Shown one piece after another: positions 11,128-22,600 of a stretch of 40,635 nt of DNA. The stretch's first letter is position 1; each line of letters begins with the position of its first letter. Below the pieces are notes generated by a model. It made no database searches, had not been told where the DNA came from, and worked only from the letters and a program-made list of their open reading frames with translations. Both the position numbers and the translations under genes were made by a program. Source of the DNA: Rhizaria sp. SCN 62-66 (taxonomy: Eukaryota > Rhizaria, unplaced); assembly GCA_001724265.1 (NCBI GenBank), contig MEDY01000287.1:1-40635 (forward strand), read 5' to 3'.

Positions 11128-12584
11128 ATCGGCAGCAGGGTCAGTGAGTGCGAGCGCGACCGTGGGCACCACGTGTACCGCCACGTGTACCTCTATAAAC
11201 AGCCGGAACACGTGGTCGTGCGCGCCTTTCCGCCGCGCCGCGCTGACTCGCTGGGCGCACTACACCGAGTGGGACATCTCCACTCTGCTGCGGCGCTACC
11301 TCGCGGTCACGCTCGCCGCCGCCACAGCCCCCGTCCCGGTCCCCGCGTCCAACTCCAACAGCAACAACAACAACAACAGCTCCAACAGCTCCAACAGTCA
11401 CAGCCACTACTCCGCTGCCACTGCTGGCTCCATGCCAGGCTCTTTCTCTGGCCCTGGCACTGGCGCAGGCGCTGGCCTCGTGGCCGCGACCGTGGGCGCC
11501 AGCGCTGGGCCGTGGGCCGCGGGCGGCGTGCTCGTCCACTGCATCAGCGGCTGGGACAGGACGCCACTCTTCGTCTCGCTGCTGCGGCTCGTCTTCTGGG
11601 CCGAGCGCCGCGCGCACCGCTCTCTCACGCCGGCGCAGGCGCTGTATACAACCATCGCGCTCGACTGGGCGCTGGCGGGGCACAAACTCCCCTCGCGGCT
11701 CGCCAAGCAAGAGGACATCATGGTGTTCGCATTCAACGTGCTCGCGGACGTGGCCGCGGACGACGGCTGCGGCGCGCGGTGCCTCTTGACCGGCGGCTGC
11801 AGCGCGCTTTCTCCGAGCAACCCCGCTCATAGTAGCGTGGCGGGGAGTGAGGACTGGGTGGAGGCAGTGATGCCGAGGTGCGTGTGCGACAGTCTTGTCG
11901 TCACGCCGGTGCACTTCAAGCGCAGGAGCCTCCGTCGCAGCAACAACAGCAGTGACATGACCGGCAACCGCGACGCGTGCAGCAGTAAGAGCCGCGCGAG
12001 TCAGAGCGCGATTGGTAGCAACGACGACGAGGACGAATGCAAGAGCAACAACAACGGTTTCGCCAAGAGCTCTCTCGACAATGACAATAGCAATGCTAGG
12101 ATTAATCCCCATGCCGGGACTGGGACTGCCCCTGACGGCCGCGATGTCGACGCCGATAGTGAAAGTGATGTGGACAATGAGGTCGACAGCGCTGGCGGTG
12201 CCGCATCCTCGGGCCCCGCTTTGACTCTCCAGGCCGAGGTTGAGCTGTATCTGCAACAAGCTCGCATGCCCCCCCGCGCCTTCAGTCCAAATCACAGTCA
12301 AAACCACGGTCACAGTTCCAGTGTGCACAGTCACCATGGTCACACTACCGGTCACGGCCACAGTCAACATCAGCCTCAGGCACAGTCGCTTCAGTTCGCG
12401 CACCCGCACAGCGAGTGCTGCGGCGAGCTCTCCCCTCGCGACGCCGTGATGCTGCTCCACCGCGGCTGCACACGCACTCCCTGCCTCTGCCACTGCGCAC
12501 ACTCCCCTGCCGCACAGTCTCACTTGCATTCGCACGCGCAGTTGCACTCTCAACTGCACTCGCACGTTGTTGCACTCGCTCCCT

Positions 12585-12615
<31 letters not shown>

Positions 12616-14998
12616 TGTGTCGGCCGAACTGGCGTCCTCGCCGCTGATCATGGGCCGTCCCGGCACCAGCCTCGTCAACGTCAGCGGCGCCGCCGCCAGT
12701 GCGCGCGCTCTTGGCCCTCTGTCAGGCTCGCTCACCTGCAATCCAACGGGCTCATCGCCGATGTCGCCGATGACTGACAGGCGCGCGGCGGTGTCGTTGG
12801 CGCGCAACACGCCCCCGCTAGCGCTGCCGCTGGCGTATCAACAGCATCAACAACAGCAGGGGCGGACGTCGCTGGTCGCCGGCGGGGGCCTGCCACCGCC
12901 GCCTCTGCTTCAGTCGAATCAGCCTCAGTATAGTCAGTCCCACTCTCAGTCATCTCCCGGCGGTAGTGTCCCGATCGCAGCCGGCTCCCCCACCGTCGTG
13001 TCCCTCCCCGCCGCCGCCGCCGCGGTTTTGGGACCTGATGAGCAGCAACATCAGGTCCGTGGTCGCAGCGACTCCGCCTCCTCGAGCTCCTCCTGGGCCT
13101 CCGCCACCACCGACCTATACACGGGCGGCTCGAGCTCCAACAACAACGGTGGTGGCGGCGCTGCCGTCTCTGGTTCAGCGGCGGTCGCGATCCCGATCCC
13201 TCCGTCGCTGTCGGTCGCCCCCGCGCTCGCCGCCGCGCTCGCGTCCCCGCCCGGCAGCGGCGCCGGGAACGCGCGGAACGCACGGGACGCACGGGACGCG
13301 GGACTCACCGGTACCGCCACAGGGACCGCCGCGACGAGCGAGGCGAGTGACGGCGAGTCGCCGCACCTGCAGCCGCGCTTTTCGTGGGTCTCTGTGGAGC
13401 GCGACCGCTCGGGCTCTATCAGTCTGTTCCCCGCACACGCTGTCCATAGCAACAACACGGGGGCGGCTGGGGCGGCGGCGGGACACATGGGGATACACGT
13501 GGGGGGCACGGGTTCGCCCGCGCTGGGGGGACCCTCGCACTCGCCCGTCTCTGCCCACGGTCACTCGCACTCCCCGGGCGCCTCGGGGTTCCTCGTTGGT
13601 CGTCTCGTCGGCAGCCTCGGCAGCAGTGGCGGCGGCGGCGGCAGTGCTGGTGGGGCTCTGATGACGGCGCGCCCGCCCCTGCCCCCGCCCGGCTCCAGCT
13701 ACGGCGCCAGCGGCGGCAACGCCAGCGGCGGCAACGGAGGCTCGTCCGCTGGCCGCCGGGGTAGCCTGCGACTCTCTGCGGCAGGCTCCCCGTCAGTCTT
13801 CGCCGTCACCGCCGCCGCCGCTGCCGCCGCTGCCGCCGCAAACGCCACTTCGACGGCTGCAGCTCATAGTCCCGCTCTGTACGGGGTCAACAACAACAAC
13901 AACAACAACAACAGCTGTAGCAACGCTTACCAGGCCGAGTCCCCGACGACGGCTGCGGTGCCTTCGTTCGCGCTGTGCGAGTCTCCTCCGCAGCAGTTGC
14001 CGCCGCCCTTTCCCGCCTCCGCCTACCCCTCCAACTCCAGCTCTGGCTTTGGCGCGAACAGCGGCAGCGGCGGCAGCTTTGGGCTCGGTTTGGGGCTCTC
14101 TCGGGGGTCGATCTACGGGCCCGCGGGGCCTGCGGCGCTGCTCTACAGCAACAGCAGCAGCAACAACAGCTCCGACCCGCTGTCCTCAACGTCTGCGAGC
14201 GTTAACGGCGGCTGCTGCGGCGCCTGCTGCCGCTGTCTCATCTCCGCTTCGCCGCAGCTCTCAAATAACACCGCAACTACGACTGCGAGCTCGCTCTCAC
14301 TGGCGCTCACCGGCTCAAACATCACTGCCAGTAGCGGCGTTCATGGCGGCGCTTATGGCGGCGCGAAGCTCGGCAGCTGCGAACGGTGCGTGTGTCCTTG
14401 TCTGCGCGCGCGCCTCGAAGCCTACGTGCGCCGCCGCCGCGCGCTCCGCCGCCGCCGCCACCGCCTGCTGGCGGTGCGCGCGCTCTTCCTCCTCGCCTAC
14501 CGCGGCCTCCGCGCGCCGCCCCAGTCCTCGCACACCGGCGGCTCTGGCGCCAGTGCGGCGGCGGCGGCTGCGTGTGGCGGGGTGGCGGCGCTCGGGCCAG
14601 GGGTGATCGAGCCTGCCGCGACCAACGCGGACGTACTGGCCACGCCGGTGGGGCCGGCGCCCGCGGCGGAGGAGACCCACGTGGCGCCCGCGCTGTGGGC
14701 GCTGCTGCACCCGCCGCTGCCCCCGCCCGCGACCGCCGCCGTCGGAGCACAGTCGCGAGCGCAGGCGCAGTCGCGGGTTGGTAAAGAGGAGCGGGCACCT
14801 TCGATGTTAACGCAGCAGCTGATGCGGCAAACGCGCATGCAGCAGGTACAGACCGCGGCCCCCGTCACAGCGCAGCCGCAGACAGCGCAGCCTGCTATGC
14901 AACAACAGCAGCAGCAGCAGCAGTCAGCGGTGGAGGTTGCGGCTGCGCTGCAGCCAGCCAAGCCGACCAGGGCACGGTCCGGGTGGAGCTTCTGGTGA
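7832..14998 (+). CDS. MTMR14-like (Jumpy/EDTP) phosphoinositide 3-phosphatase, greatly expanded
   Basis: A predicted myotubularin-related phosphatase removing the 3-phosphate from PI3P or PI(3,5)P2. The signature is VHCISGWDRTPLF, a CX5R loop with Cys1237 and Arg1243, followed by SLLRLVFWAE and a segment like the family's A-x-D-W-x-L-x-G-H block. VTTSEKAEPRY and PFPGCEFF (about 914-945) are characteristic of MTMR14 rather than of classical myotubularins, and there is no PH-GRAM domain. A C-terminal basic helix with RLLAVRALFLLAY (about 2210) matches the conserved tail of MTMR14. The protein has 2388 residues in one exon, against about 650 in animals. The excess is Ala/Ser/Gln/Asn/Thr tracts, including some inside the catalytic domain, a His-rich stretch (about 1485-1580) and two Cys clusters (2128-2135, 2183-2190). 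A TAA at 7820-7822 in frame fixes the first ATG; a second Met at residue 47, just after the polyQ, is an alternative. Confidence 0.9.
7907..7969 (+). repeat. CAG/CAA tract encoding Gln with two His
   Basis: 21 consecutive CAG, CAA or CAC codons encode residues 26-46 of the MTMR14-like protein. The mixed codons suggest a selected or stabilised polyQ tract rather than a fresh pure-CAG expansion. Confidence 0.9.
11078..11127 (+). repeat. ACG/ACA tract encoding poly-Thr
   Basis: Nearly pure ACG repeats interrupted by one ATG. They encode a Thr run inside the phosphatase domain of the MTMR14-like protein, before the CX5R loop. Confidence 0.85.
12583..12614 (+). repeat. GCC tract encoding poly-Ala
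   Basis: About ten consecutive GCC codons in the MTMR14-like gene, just after the second His-rich segment. Confidence 0.85.
13888..13913 (+). repeat. AAC tract encoding poly-Asn
   Basis: A pure CAA-phase repeat read as AAC codons, giving about eight Asn in the C-terminal low-complexity half of the MTMR14-like protein. Confidence 0.85.
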
Positions 14999-15360
14999 AG
15001 CGTGTATTTTGCGCGCTGATGAATTAATACTATTGTTTTCCGAACGTTTATATATTGCCATTTCTATACACAGCTTTCTAGTTCGACCTTGCTCATCTTC
15101 CGTGAGACCAACGCTATTTTCTCTTTCCGCAAGAGTCTCCTTCTAGTTGAGGCAGGCGAACGACCGCGTCGTCATCCGTTCGAGAATGGCACATTGGAAA
15201 GTTCCATCCTGAGCGATTTCGTCGTCATAATACTGTATAGCGCAACCTGCTGAAAGATAATGCACGCTTTTCTTTTATAAATTTCTTCTGTTTCTCATTC
15301 AACCCACTTTCCGTGTAATATCTGGCTCCGGGTTTTCCCTCCCTCAAAGACCGGTTCTTA
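14999..15360. other. Intergenic between MTMR14-like gene and CIAPIN1
   Basis: 362 AT-rich bases that must hold the 3' UTR of the upstream gene and the promoter and 5' UTR of the downstream one. No gene seen. ATAAATTTCTTC near 15278 and a CT-rich stretch before 15361 are the only notable compositional features. Confidence 0.5.
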
Positions 15361-16097
15361 ATGTCTGCCCTCGTTATTGAGTCTAACCACCTTGGTACGT
15401 ACCCGTTACTTTAGCAAACGCAACTCCCTCATGCCTCCTGGAGCACAATTTCTAACCTGTTGCACTGTTAATTTTCTCTGTCGTCGTCACAGAGGCCCTC
15501 AAGGCTGCTGCTGACGAGTCCGCCTCGTCCCTCACCCTGAAGCTCAACACTGCGTCTGAGCTCACCCCCGACGTCACCAAGGAGGCCCTCCGCGTCCTCG
15601 CCAGCGGCGCGCAGCTCACCGCGACCGTGGGCATCCCGAGTCCGGCCCTGAAGCGCGCTCTGCTCTTCGGCGGCTTCACCGGCGTCGCTGTTGACGGCAC
15701 CACGGCCACCGGCGCCAAGCCCGAGTTTAAGATCGGCACTTCCGCGCCTGTCAAGGTCGCCGAGCCCGCCGCGGGCACCGCCGCGTGGTCGCTCACGGGC
15801 GACGCGGCCGCCGGGCTCGTCGACGAGGACGCGCTGCTCGCCAAGGACGCCTCTGCGCCCGCCAAGCCCGTCTACGACTGTGGGTCCGACGTCGGCGGCG
15901 TCCGCAAGGCCTGCAAGGACTGCTCCTGCGGGCTTGCCGAGGAGCTCGAGGGCAACGCGCAGGCGGCCGCCGGCGGCGAGCGCAAGTCGGGCTGCGGCAG
16001 CTGCTCGCTGGGTGATGCTTTTCGCTGCGCGAACTGCCCTTCGCTCGGTCTGCCGGCCTGGAAGGAGGACAGCCAGACCGTCAAGCTCCAGCTCTGA
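15361..16097 (+). CDS. Anamorsin / CIAPIN1 (Dre2), cytosolic Fe-S assembly factor, two exons
   Basis: An electron-transfer partner of Tah18/NDOR1 in the cytosolic iron-sulfur assembly pathway. The C-terminal CIAPIN1 domain is complete. The first cluster motif uses Cys141, 152, 155 and 157 (ACKDCSCGLAEELE); the second is CX2C-X7-CX2C with Cys179, 182, 190 and 193 (CGSCSLGDAFRCANC). Exon 1 (15361-15394) encodes MSALVIESNHL plus one base; the intron is 15395-15492 and exon 2 is 15493-16097. Splicing restores a Glu codon and an open frame of 212 residues. The reading frame before the first internal Met of exon 2 also matches the family (LKLNTASELTPDV, RVLASGAQL), which supports the spliced model. 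The protein is about 100 residues shorter than human anamorsin because most of the N-terminal methyltransferase-like domain is absent. It lies convergent to the SAC phosphatase gene. Confidence 0.95.
15395..15492 (+). other. Intron of the CIAPIN1 gene (98 bases)
   Basis: Donor GGTACGT with the intron starting at 15395; acceptor TCGTCACAG ending at 15492. TTCTAACCTG at about 15449 is a good branch-point candidate (CTAAC) about 40 bases before the acceptor, followed by a T/C-rich tract. It interrupts the codon after its first base. Confidence 0.85.
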
Positions 16098-16680
16098 GCG
16101 GCATACCCCCCGTTAAAGCTGCTCAAAACCCGGTTGTAGCTGCTGTTCCCAACTGTTCTTGCTTCCCGGTGACTGGCGGTAAGGCCACTTAACCGGAATC
16201 CGCTGCCCGCCTGCGTGCGCACTGTTTTCGTTCATCTTGTTTATGAACGGAGCAACATCGCCCGCGCAAAACGCGCACTGTGTGTTGCGCGCTATCATTG
16301 TGATCTCCCTTTTCTCTCTTTATCTCTGTGATACGAAGTAATAAGTAATACATCCCTTAGACTTAAGAACGAGAGAGTATTCACATTAAGGTATTTCATT
16401 GTATTTCCTTGATCTGCAGTCGTACTAAGTTCAGTAAACGACCAAAGTGGCGCAAAAGCCGACGAAACAAAACATCCCGATTCATTCATCAATAAAACAC
16501 ACGGACACGAGAAAAGAGTCCACATCGTATCAGCTTGATATTAAAGATCATAACACGTCACCACCATTTTACAGTCCCATAATTAATTTAACCTCAAAAA
16601 GAAAACAAAACAAAATCACAACAACAACAACAACAAAAAACAACACCCGAACACAACGGCACCGAACACAACGGCATACT
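16098..16680. other. Convergent intergenic region, CIAPIN1 / SAC phosphatase
   Basis: 583 bases between two stop codons, holding both 3' UTRs. Composition shifts from mixed to strongly A/C-rich on the plus strand at 16590-16670, including a CAA run at 16617-16636, so the SAC transcript would carry a U/G-rich 3' UTR. No gene seen. Confidence 0.55.
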
Positions 16681-19600
16681 TTACCAGCCGAGCGCCGCAA
16701 ACGCGTCCCCGTCCTTCTGCGCCGCCGCCGCCTCGTCAGAAGCAGCAGCAGCAGTGGCGGCGGCGGCGGCGGCAGCGGTGGTGGGCGCAGCGGCCGCGGG
16801 GGCCGGAGCCGGCGTGTCCTGGACCTCAAGCCCCAGCGACAGCAGGTCGATCTGGGGCTCTCCGGCCGCAGCTGCGGGCGCGAAGCCGTTGTTGGCCGTC
16901 GTCGCCGTCACCGCGGGGCCGCCGTGGCCGTGGCCGTGGGGGCGCGAGGGCCGCGCGGGCACGGCGGGGGCCTGGGCCTGCGACGGAAGCTGCGACTGCG
17001 GCTGTGCGGCGGCGGAGAGCACTGTGGAGCGCTGCGCGTGGTGCGTCTGCGCAGCGATAGCCGCGGGGGGCGCGAGCGAGAACGACACCGCGCCACTGCC
17101 CACAATCGCACCGTTGTTGGCACTGTTGTTGTAGCTGTTCGCGTTGACGGACGCGGCGCCGAGCGCGGCGGCGAGCTGCGCCTGGATGGGCGGCGGCAGC
17201 GTCAGCCACACGCGCGCGCAGTGCCAGCCCGCCAGCGCGGCCCCCGCGTTGCCCCCGCCGCGCGCGGCCGACGTGGCAGCGGCGGCAGCGGCGGCGGCGG
17301 GCGGGGAGCCCGCGGGGGGCTGAGCACTCGAGACCGGCGCTGTGACGGTGAACTCGGTCGGCAGCGGGACGATCGCAGCCAGCGACCGCGCGCGCTCGCG
17401 CTTGTGGACCTGCGCGCGGATCTCCACCACGGCCGCCGGCAGCGGCAGCGGGCGCACGACCACGCGCGCGAGCGGCGTCCACGGCAGCGAGAGCGAGGAC
17501 AGCTCGCACCAGTGCTGCAGCCGCACCCACAGCGCGGAGACCGCGGCGGCGTCCACCTTGACCGCGCCGGGCGCCAACAGGACCACCGCCGATCTACTGC
17601 CGCCGTCCGGAGCGGTGCTGGCGGCGTCGGCGGCCGCGGCGAGGGCGGCGCGCGCGAGCGAGGCGGCGCGGGCGATGGCGACTGCGCGCCAAAGCAACTC
17701 GGCGTCGCCGGCGTCGACTGGGTAGCCGCCGTCGTCGGCCCAGACCGGCGCGCGCGGCGCGAGCGGGAGCTGCGCGACGGGCGGCGACGAGAGCCGGCGC
17801 ATCCACGCCAGAAGCGGCGCGGGCAGCGCGGCCGGGTTCCGCAGCGACGCCAGCGGGGCCAGCGCGCCACCCTGGGGGCCGCGCACCGGCGTGGGCTGCC
17901 CGCGAACGGGCCGGAGACCGGGCACGAACGCGCCCGTGGTCAGTGATAGCGCCTGCTGCTTAACGCCGTCAGTGACGTTGTTGCGGTAGTAGCGCTTGGC
18001 CGCGGTGAAAGCGTTCATCGCAATGCCGGAGACCTTGGCGAAGCGTGAGGGCCCGCGCGAGGCTGTGTCATACTCGTCCGCGTCCTCGTCATATCCAGCG
18101 GCGGCGGCGGCGGCAGAGGCGTTGCCGTTGGCGCCCGCGCTGCCGCCACCGTTAACGGAGTTGCCGGCGGCGCCGCTGTGGGCCGCGGCATCGCCGAAGT
18201 CGTCGAAGTCGTCGTCCTGGGGCGCCACGAGCGCACCAGTCACTGAGAGAGACTGCGCAGGCGCCGCGGGGGCCGCAGCGGCCGCAGAAGCGGCAGCGGC
18301 GGCGGTAGACACAGAGACAGACGCGGAGCTAGAAGCATTCGACGAACTAGACGACGACGAAGAGGAAGAGGAGGACGAGTTCTTGAAGTTGCTGAACGCA
18401 CGCATGAACGAGTTACCGATGCCACCCTTGCTGCTGTTAGTCGTAGCGGTGGGCTGGGGGCTCACGGCGTCGTCCTGCGGCGTCGGCTGCGCAGCGGGCA
18501 CCGCAAGGCCGGGCCCGCCGACCGCGGCCGGAGACACCACAGCGAGGTCCGGCGCCGCGCCCGCGCCGAGCACGCCCTCCCAGCCGGGGCCCGCGGTGCG
18601 GCGCAGCGGCGCGCACACGGCGGCCATCCAGGGCGCGTCGTCCTCGGCCAGCAGGATCGTTTCGCGGTGCATCGCGGCCGAGCCGGCGTACTGCACGGCG
18701 ATGCGGTCGCCGTTGGCCGACAGCGCGCGCTGCAGCGCCGCTGACAGATGCGCGGGCAGGCGCGACGGGTTGCGCTGGCCGTGCGCGAGCGCGAGCTGGC
18801 ACAACACGGCGCGCGCCGTCGCGTCGCGGGCCCAGTGCCCGTCCCATTGCGCCGTCGTCTCGGCCGGAGAGCCCGCGGCGGCGCGGCTGGCGGCGACCGA
18901 GGCGGCGGCCGTGGCGTCGACGGCGAGGGCGAGGAGCGCGTCGAGCGGCGTGGCCGACAAACCGAGCGCCTGGAAGGCCTGCGCGAGACCGGCCTTCGCG
19001 GCGACGAAGAGCGCGATGTTGGTGCGGTCGAGGCAGTCGACGCAGTTGACGCGGACGACGCCGCGCTGCCATAGTGGGCGGGCGGGGGCCGAGGCCGCGG
19101 GCCCGCTAGGGGGCTCGGGAGCGCCCGCCATGGCGCGGGAGCAGGCCGCGAGCATGGGGTCCGCCGCGGAGCCCATGGGGGCGGAGACGCCGACCTCTGC
19201 GACGAGAGGGGTTAAGAGGCGGCGCAGCTCGCTCACCACGGTCGGCGACGGCAGCAGGCGGCTGCGAGGGCCGACCGCACCGCCGGCATTGTTGGTACTG
19301 CCGTCGGTGAGGGCGGCGGCGCTGGAGCCGCTGCTGCCGACGCCGGCGATGGGCGGGGGCGACAGCGGCGACGCGAGCGCGCCGACCGCGGGCGACGCAG
19401 AGGGCGAGTTTGTGTTAGACCCACCCACGCCAGAGCCGGAGCCCTCGGGGATGTTGGCAGTACTACTGCCCGACATGCTGACGGACGACTGCGAGCCCAC
19501 GAGGTTGCCGTTATCGGCGGGGCGGCTAGTCTTATTGTGGTCCTTGGCGCCGCGCCTCGAGAGGAAGTCGTACCCGTGGTACGCCACGGTCGAGCCCAAG

Positions 19601-22600
19601 TACGACTGTGCGGTCGGCACGGCGGCGGCCGGCGCACCCGCCGCGGCGCCCAGCAGCACGGCCGCGAAGGGCGACGGCGCGGGCCGGGTCACGACCTCGG
19701 CCAGGTCCACGGGCCGCGTGTACGCGGGTTTGTCGTGGAGGAACAGCGGCGGCACGGCGGCCTTGGTCGCGAGCACCGTCGGCGCCGGCAGAGCCTCGGC
19801 GGCGGCGGCCGCCGCGGCGGCCTCGGCGGCGGCGGCTTCTTTCTCTTTCTCGCGCTCCTTGCTGTCCTTGCCGGTCAGCCGCGCGCGCAGCGAGCTCAGG
19901 AACCTGCCCCCACCGCCGCCGCTGCTACTGCTAGAGCTGCTGGAGCTGGAGCTCGGCACAGGGGCGTTGCTGGAGCTCGCGGGCGGGCTGCCGAGCGGCG
20001 AGAGCAGAGACTGCTGCTGCTGGAGCTCGTCCTCAGCGTCCTGGGGGTCAAAACGGTCGCTGGCCGAGGGAAACACCGTCACGGCTACGGGCCCGCCCAG
20101 CGCGATCGACGGCACCGCCTTGCCACTCGCGCTCGCGCTCGCACTCGCATTACCAGCAGTGGCGGCGGGGGCGGCGACGAGGGCGGCAGCGGGGGCGGGG
20201 GCGTCCTGGTAGGGCAGGTTGTCCTCCGGCATCAGCGTGAGACACATCGCGCCGTCGCGCCCCGCGTCCTCACTATGGGGCGCGGCGAGCCCGAAGGCCA
20301 CGGCGGCGACACACAGCGCGGTGCAGCCGGCGTTAACTAGCGCGGCCACCGCGCCGCCCTCGGCCGCCGCGCCCGCGGGGACGGGCAGCCCGAGGCCGGC
20401 GCACAGCCACGCCACGGGCGCCCAGCAGCCACCGACGCTCCCACTCGCACCCGCAGCAGCAGCAGCAGCAGTAGCAGCCGCGTTGACGGCGGCGGATGCG
20501 GGCGTGCTGAGGACGAGCGTGCGCGCGAGCGGCGCGGACCGCGCGAGCGCGCCGGCAATCATGGCGTCGATCGCGGCGCACGACGGCGCGGCATCGGGCG
20601 GGGCCGTGGCGCTGGCGAGGTGGAGCAGCGCGAGCCGCTGCGCGCACGGACACAGCACGGCGGCGTCGGGCGAGGGCGCGGCCAGCGCGCAGCCGTGGGC
20701 GCCGCAGCCGGCGGGCGTGGCCGCACTGCGCGGGCGCGCCGCCGCGGCGGTCGTCGCGGCACTCAACGCGGCGGCCAGCGAGCGGTAGATGAGTCCGCGC
20801 AAGAACAGCGGGGCGAGTGCGCTCACTTCGTCCCCCGTCACGGCGACTCCGGAGCCCGATGCCACGCCGGGCGCAGCCGACACAGCCGTCGCCGATACCA
20901 CCGCCGTCGTCGCCGACACGCTGCAGCGCGCGGCGGCGCGGGCGGCGGCACGCGTGACCGCGCGCGCCGTAAGTTCCGCGTTGACGGCGCGCGCGACGGA
21001 CGCGAACGCGGGGCCCAGCAGCGTGTCGCGAGGCGTGCCCGACTCGCGCTGCTTGATGAGGTTGATCGCGTGCACGCGCCCGCCCGGGAACGCGCGGGTC
21101 AACCGCGCGAAGTGCGCGACCGCGGTGCGGGCCAGCGAGGCCGGGCTGAGCGCGTTGGGCGCGATCTTGACCTCGGGGGCCATCTTGAGCGCCGAGCCCT
21201 GGCGCCAGAAGAACGGGATCGAGCCGCGGAGCAGCGTGAAGCTGGCCCAGCGCCAGCGCGCGCGGCTGCGGGACGCCGGGGCCAGCAGCACGACCTCGGT
21301 CTCGACCTCGTTGGCGACTGAGCCCGGCCCGCCGCAGAGCGCGTCCCGCAGCGCGCGGCACGGCTGGTCGCCGCGGGGGCCCGCGCCGCACTCGCTGCCG
21401 CAGACGACGCAGTCACCGGCGACTGAGCACGCCGCGGCGTCGGCGTCGGGGTTCGCCGCCACGTCCGCGCCCAGCAGCCCGCCGTCGGCGCCCGCGCCGT
21501 CCTCGGGAGTCGCGACGTTCGCGCCCGTGTTGTTAGAGTCGGCGGCGCCGGGGCCCGTGTAGCCCTTGATGGCGCGCGCCATGCGCTGCGCGGCCGCGGG
21601 CGTGGGCGCGTGAGCGTCGCGCTCCGACGCCGCGGCCGAGGGCGGGGACGCCGCAGTGGCGCCGCGCCGCAGGTACCGCGTGCCCGCGAACGCGCGCGAC
21701 CGGCGCGACAGCACGACGAGCATCGCGGCGGGGCTCGAGCGGTCGCCCTCGTGCAGCCGCATGGCGCACGCAAAGCCGCAGACGGCGGCGGGCACCGTGG
21801 CCAGCGCCCACCGTTGCGCCGCCTCGCGCAGCGCCGCGGACCGCGGGGAGGCCGCGAGGGGCGAGGACAGCGTAGCCAGCGGCAGCAGAGCGCGCGCGAC
21901 CTCGTCCGCCGCAACGTCGGGGAACGGGGCCGCGCCGAGCGCCACGCCCAGCGCGGCCAAGGCGGTGGCGGAGCGCGCGGGGGCCGGGCGGACGAACGCG
22001 GCCTCGAACGGGAGCGGGATGGACACAGCGTGGTCGGGCCGCGACAGCGCCGCCACGACGCTCGAGGGCATCGAGGGCGCAACGGTGGGCGCGCCGGCCT
22101 CGACCGCGGCGGCGGCGGCGGCGGCGGCGTTGACGTGCGCGGCGGCGACCGAGGCCGCAACGGCGTCGGCCCACAGGCGGTGCGCGTGGGCGTTCCACGC
22201 GTACCGGCCCGACGACGCGGCGACGGCGACGGCGCGGTCGGCCGCGGGCGCCGCCGCGGCCACGGCCTGGGTCTGCAGTGTGTGCGTGAGGTCGGCCGTG
22301 AACGACGTGTACACCGAGTGCGCGTAGGACGACGCCGAGTCCGACCGGAGAGCGGACAACGCGCGGTCTGAGGCGTCTAAGTGGTAAGTGATGTCGCCGA
22401 CATCTGGGAACAGCGACACGGGCGGCGGCGGCGGGGGCGCGGCGCCGCTGCCGCTACTGCTGCTGCCGCCGCCGCTGCCACTGCCGCTGGCAAACTGCTG
22501 GTGCGCCTGCAGCAGCGTGCGCTCATACTGCGGGTGCGGGACTGGCACGAAGACAGTCTTGTCGACGCGCAGCACCGGCGCGAGCGGCAGCGCCATGATG

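Noticed and set aside
11141-12565. 474-codon minus-strand open frame
   Set aside because: Antisense to the MTMR14-like gene across its CX5R motif; a shadow of GC bias.
16447-17946. 499-codon plus-strand open frame
   Set aside because: Starts in the A/C-rich 3' flank and runs antisense through the SAC gene; Arg/Gly-rich shadow.
17996-20212. 738-codon plus-strand open frame
   Set aside because: Entirely antisense to the SAC phosphatase gene. Its length follows from GC-rich codons lacking stops on the other strand, and it has no recognisable domain.
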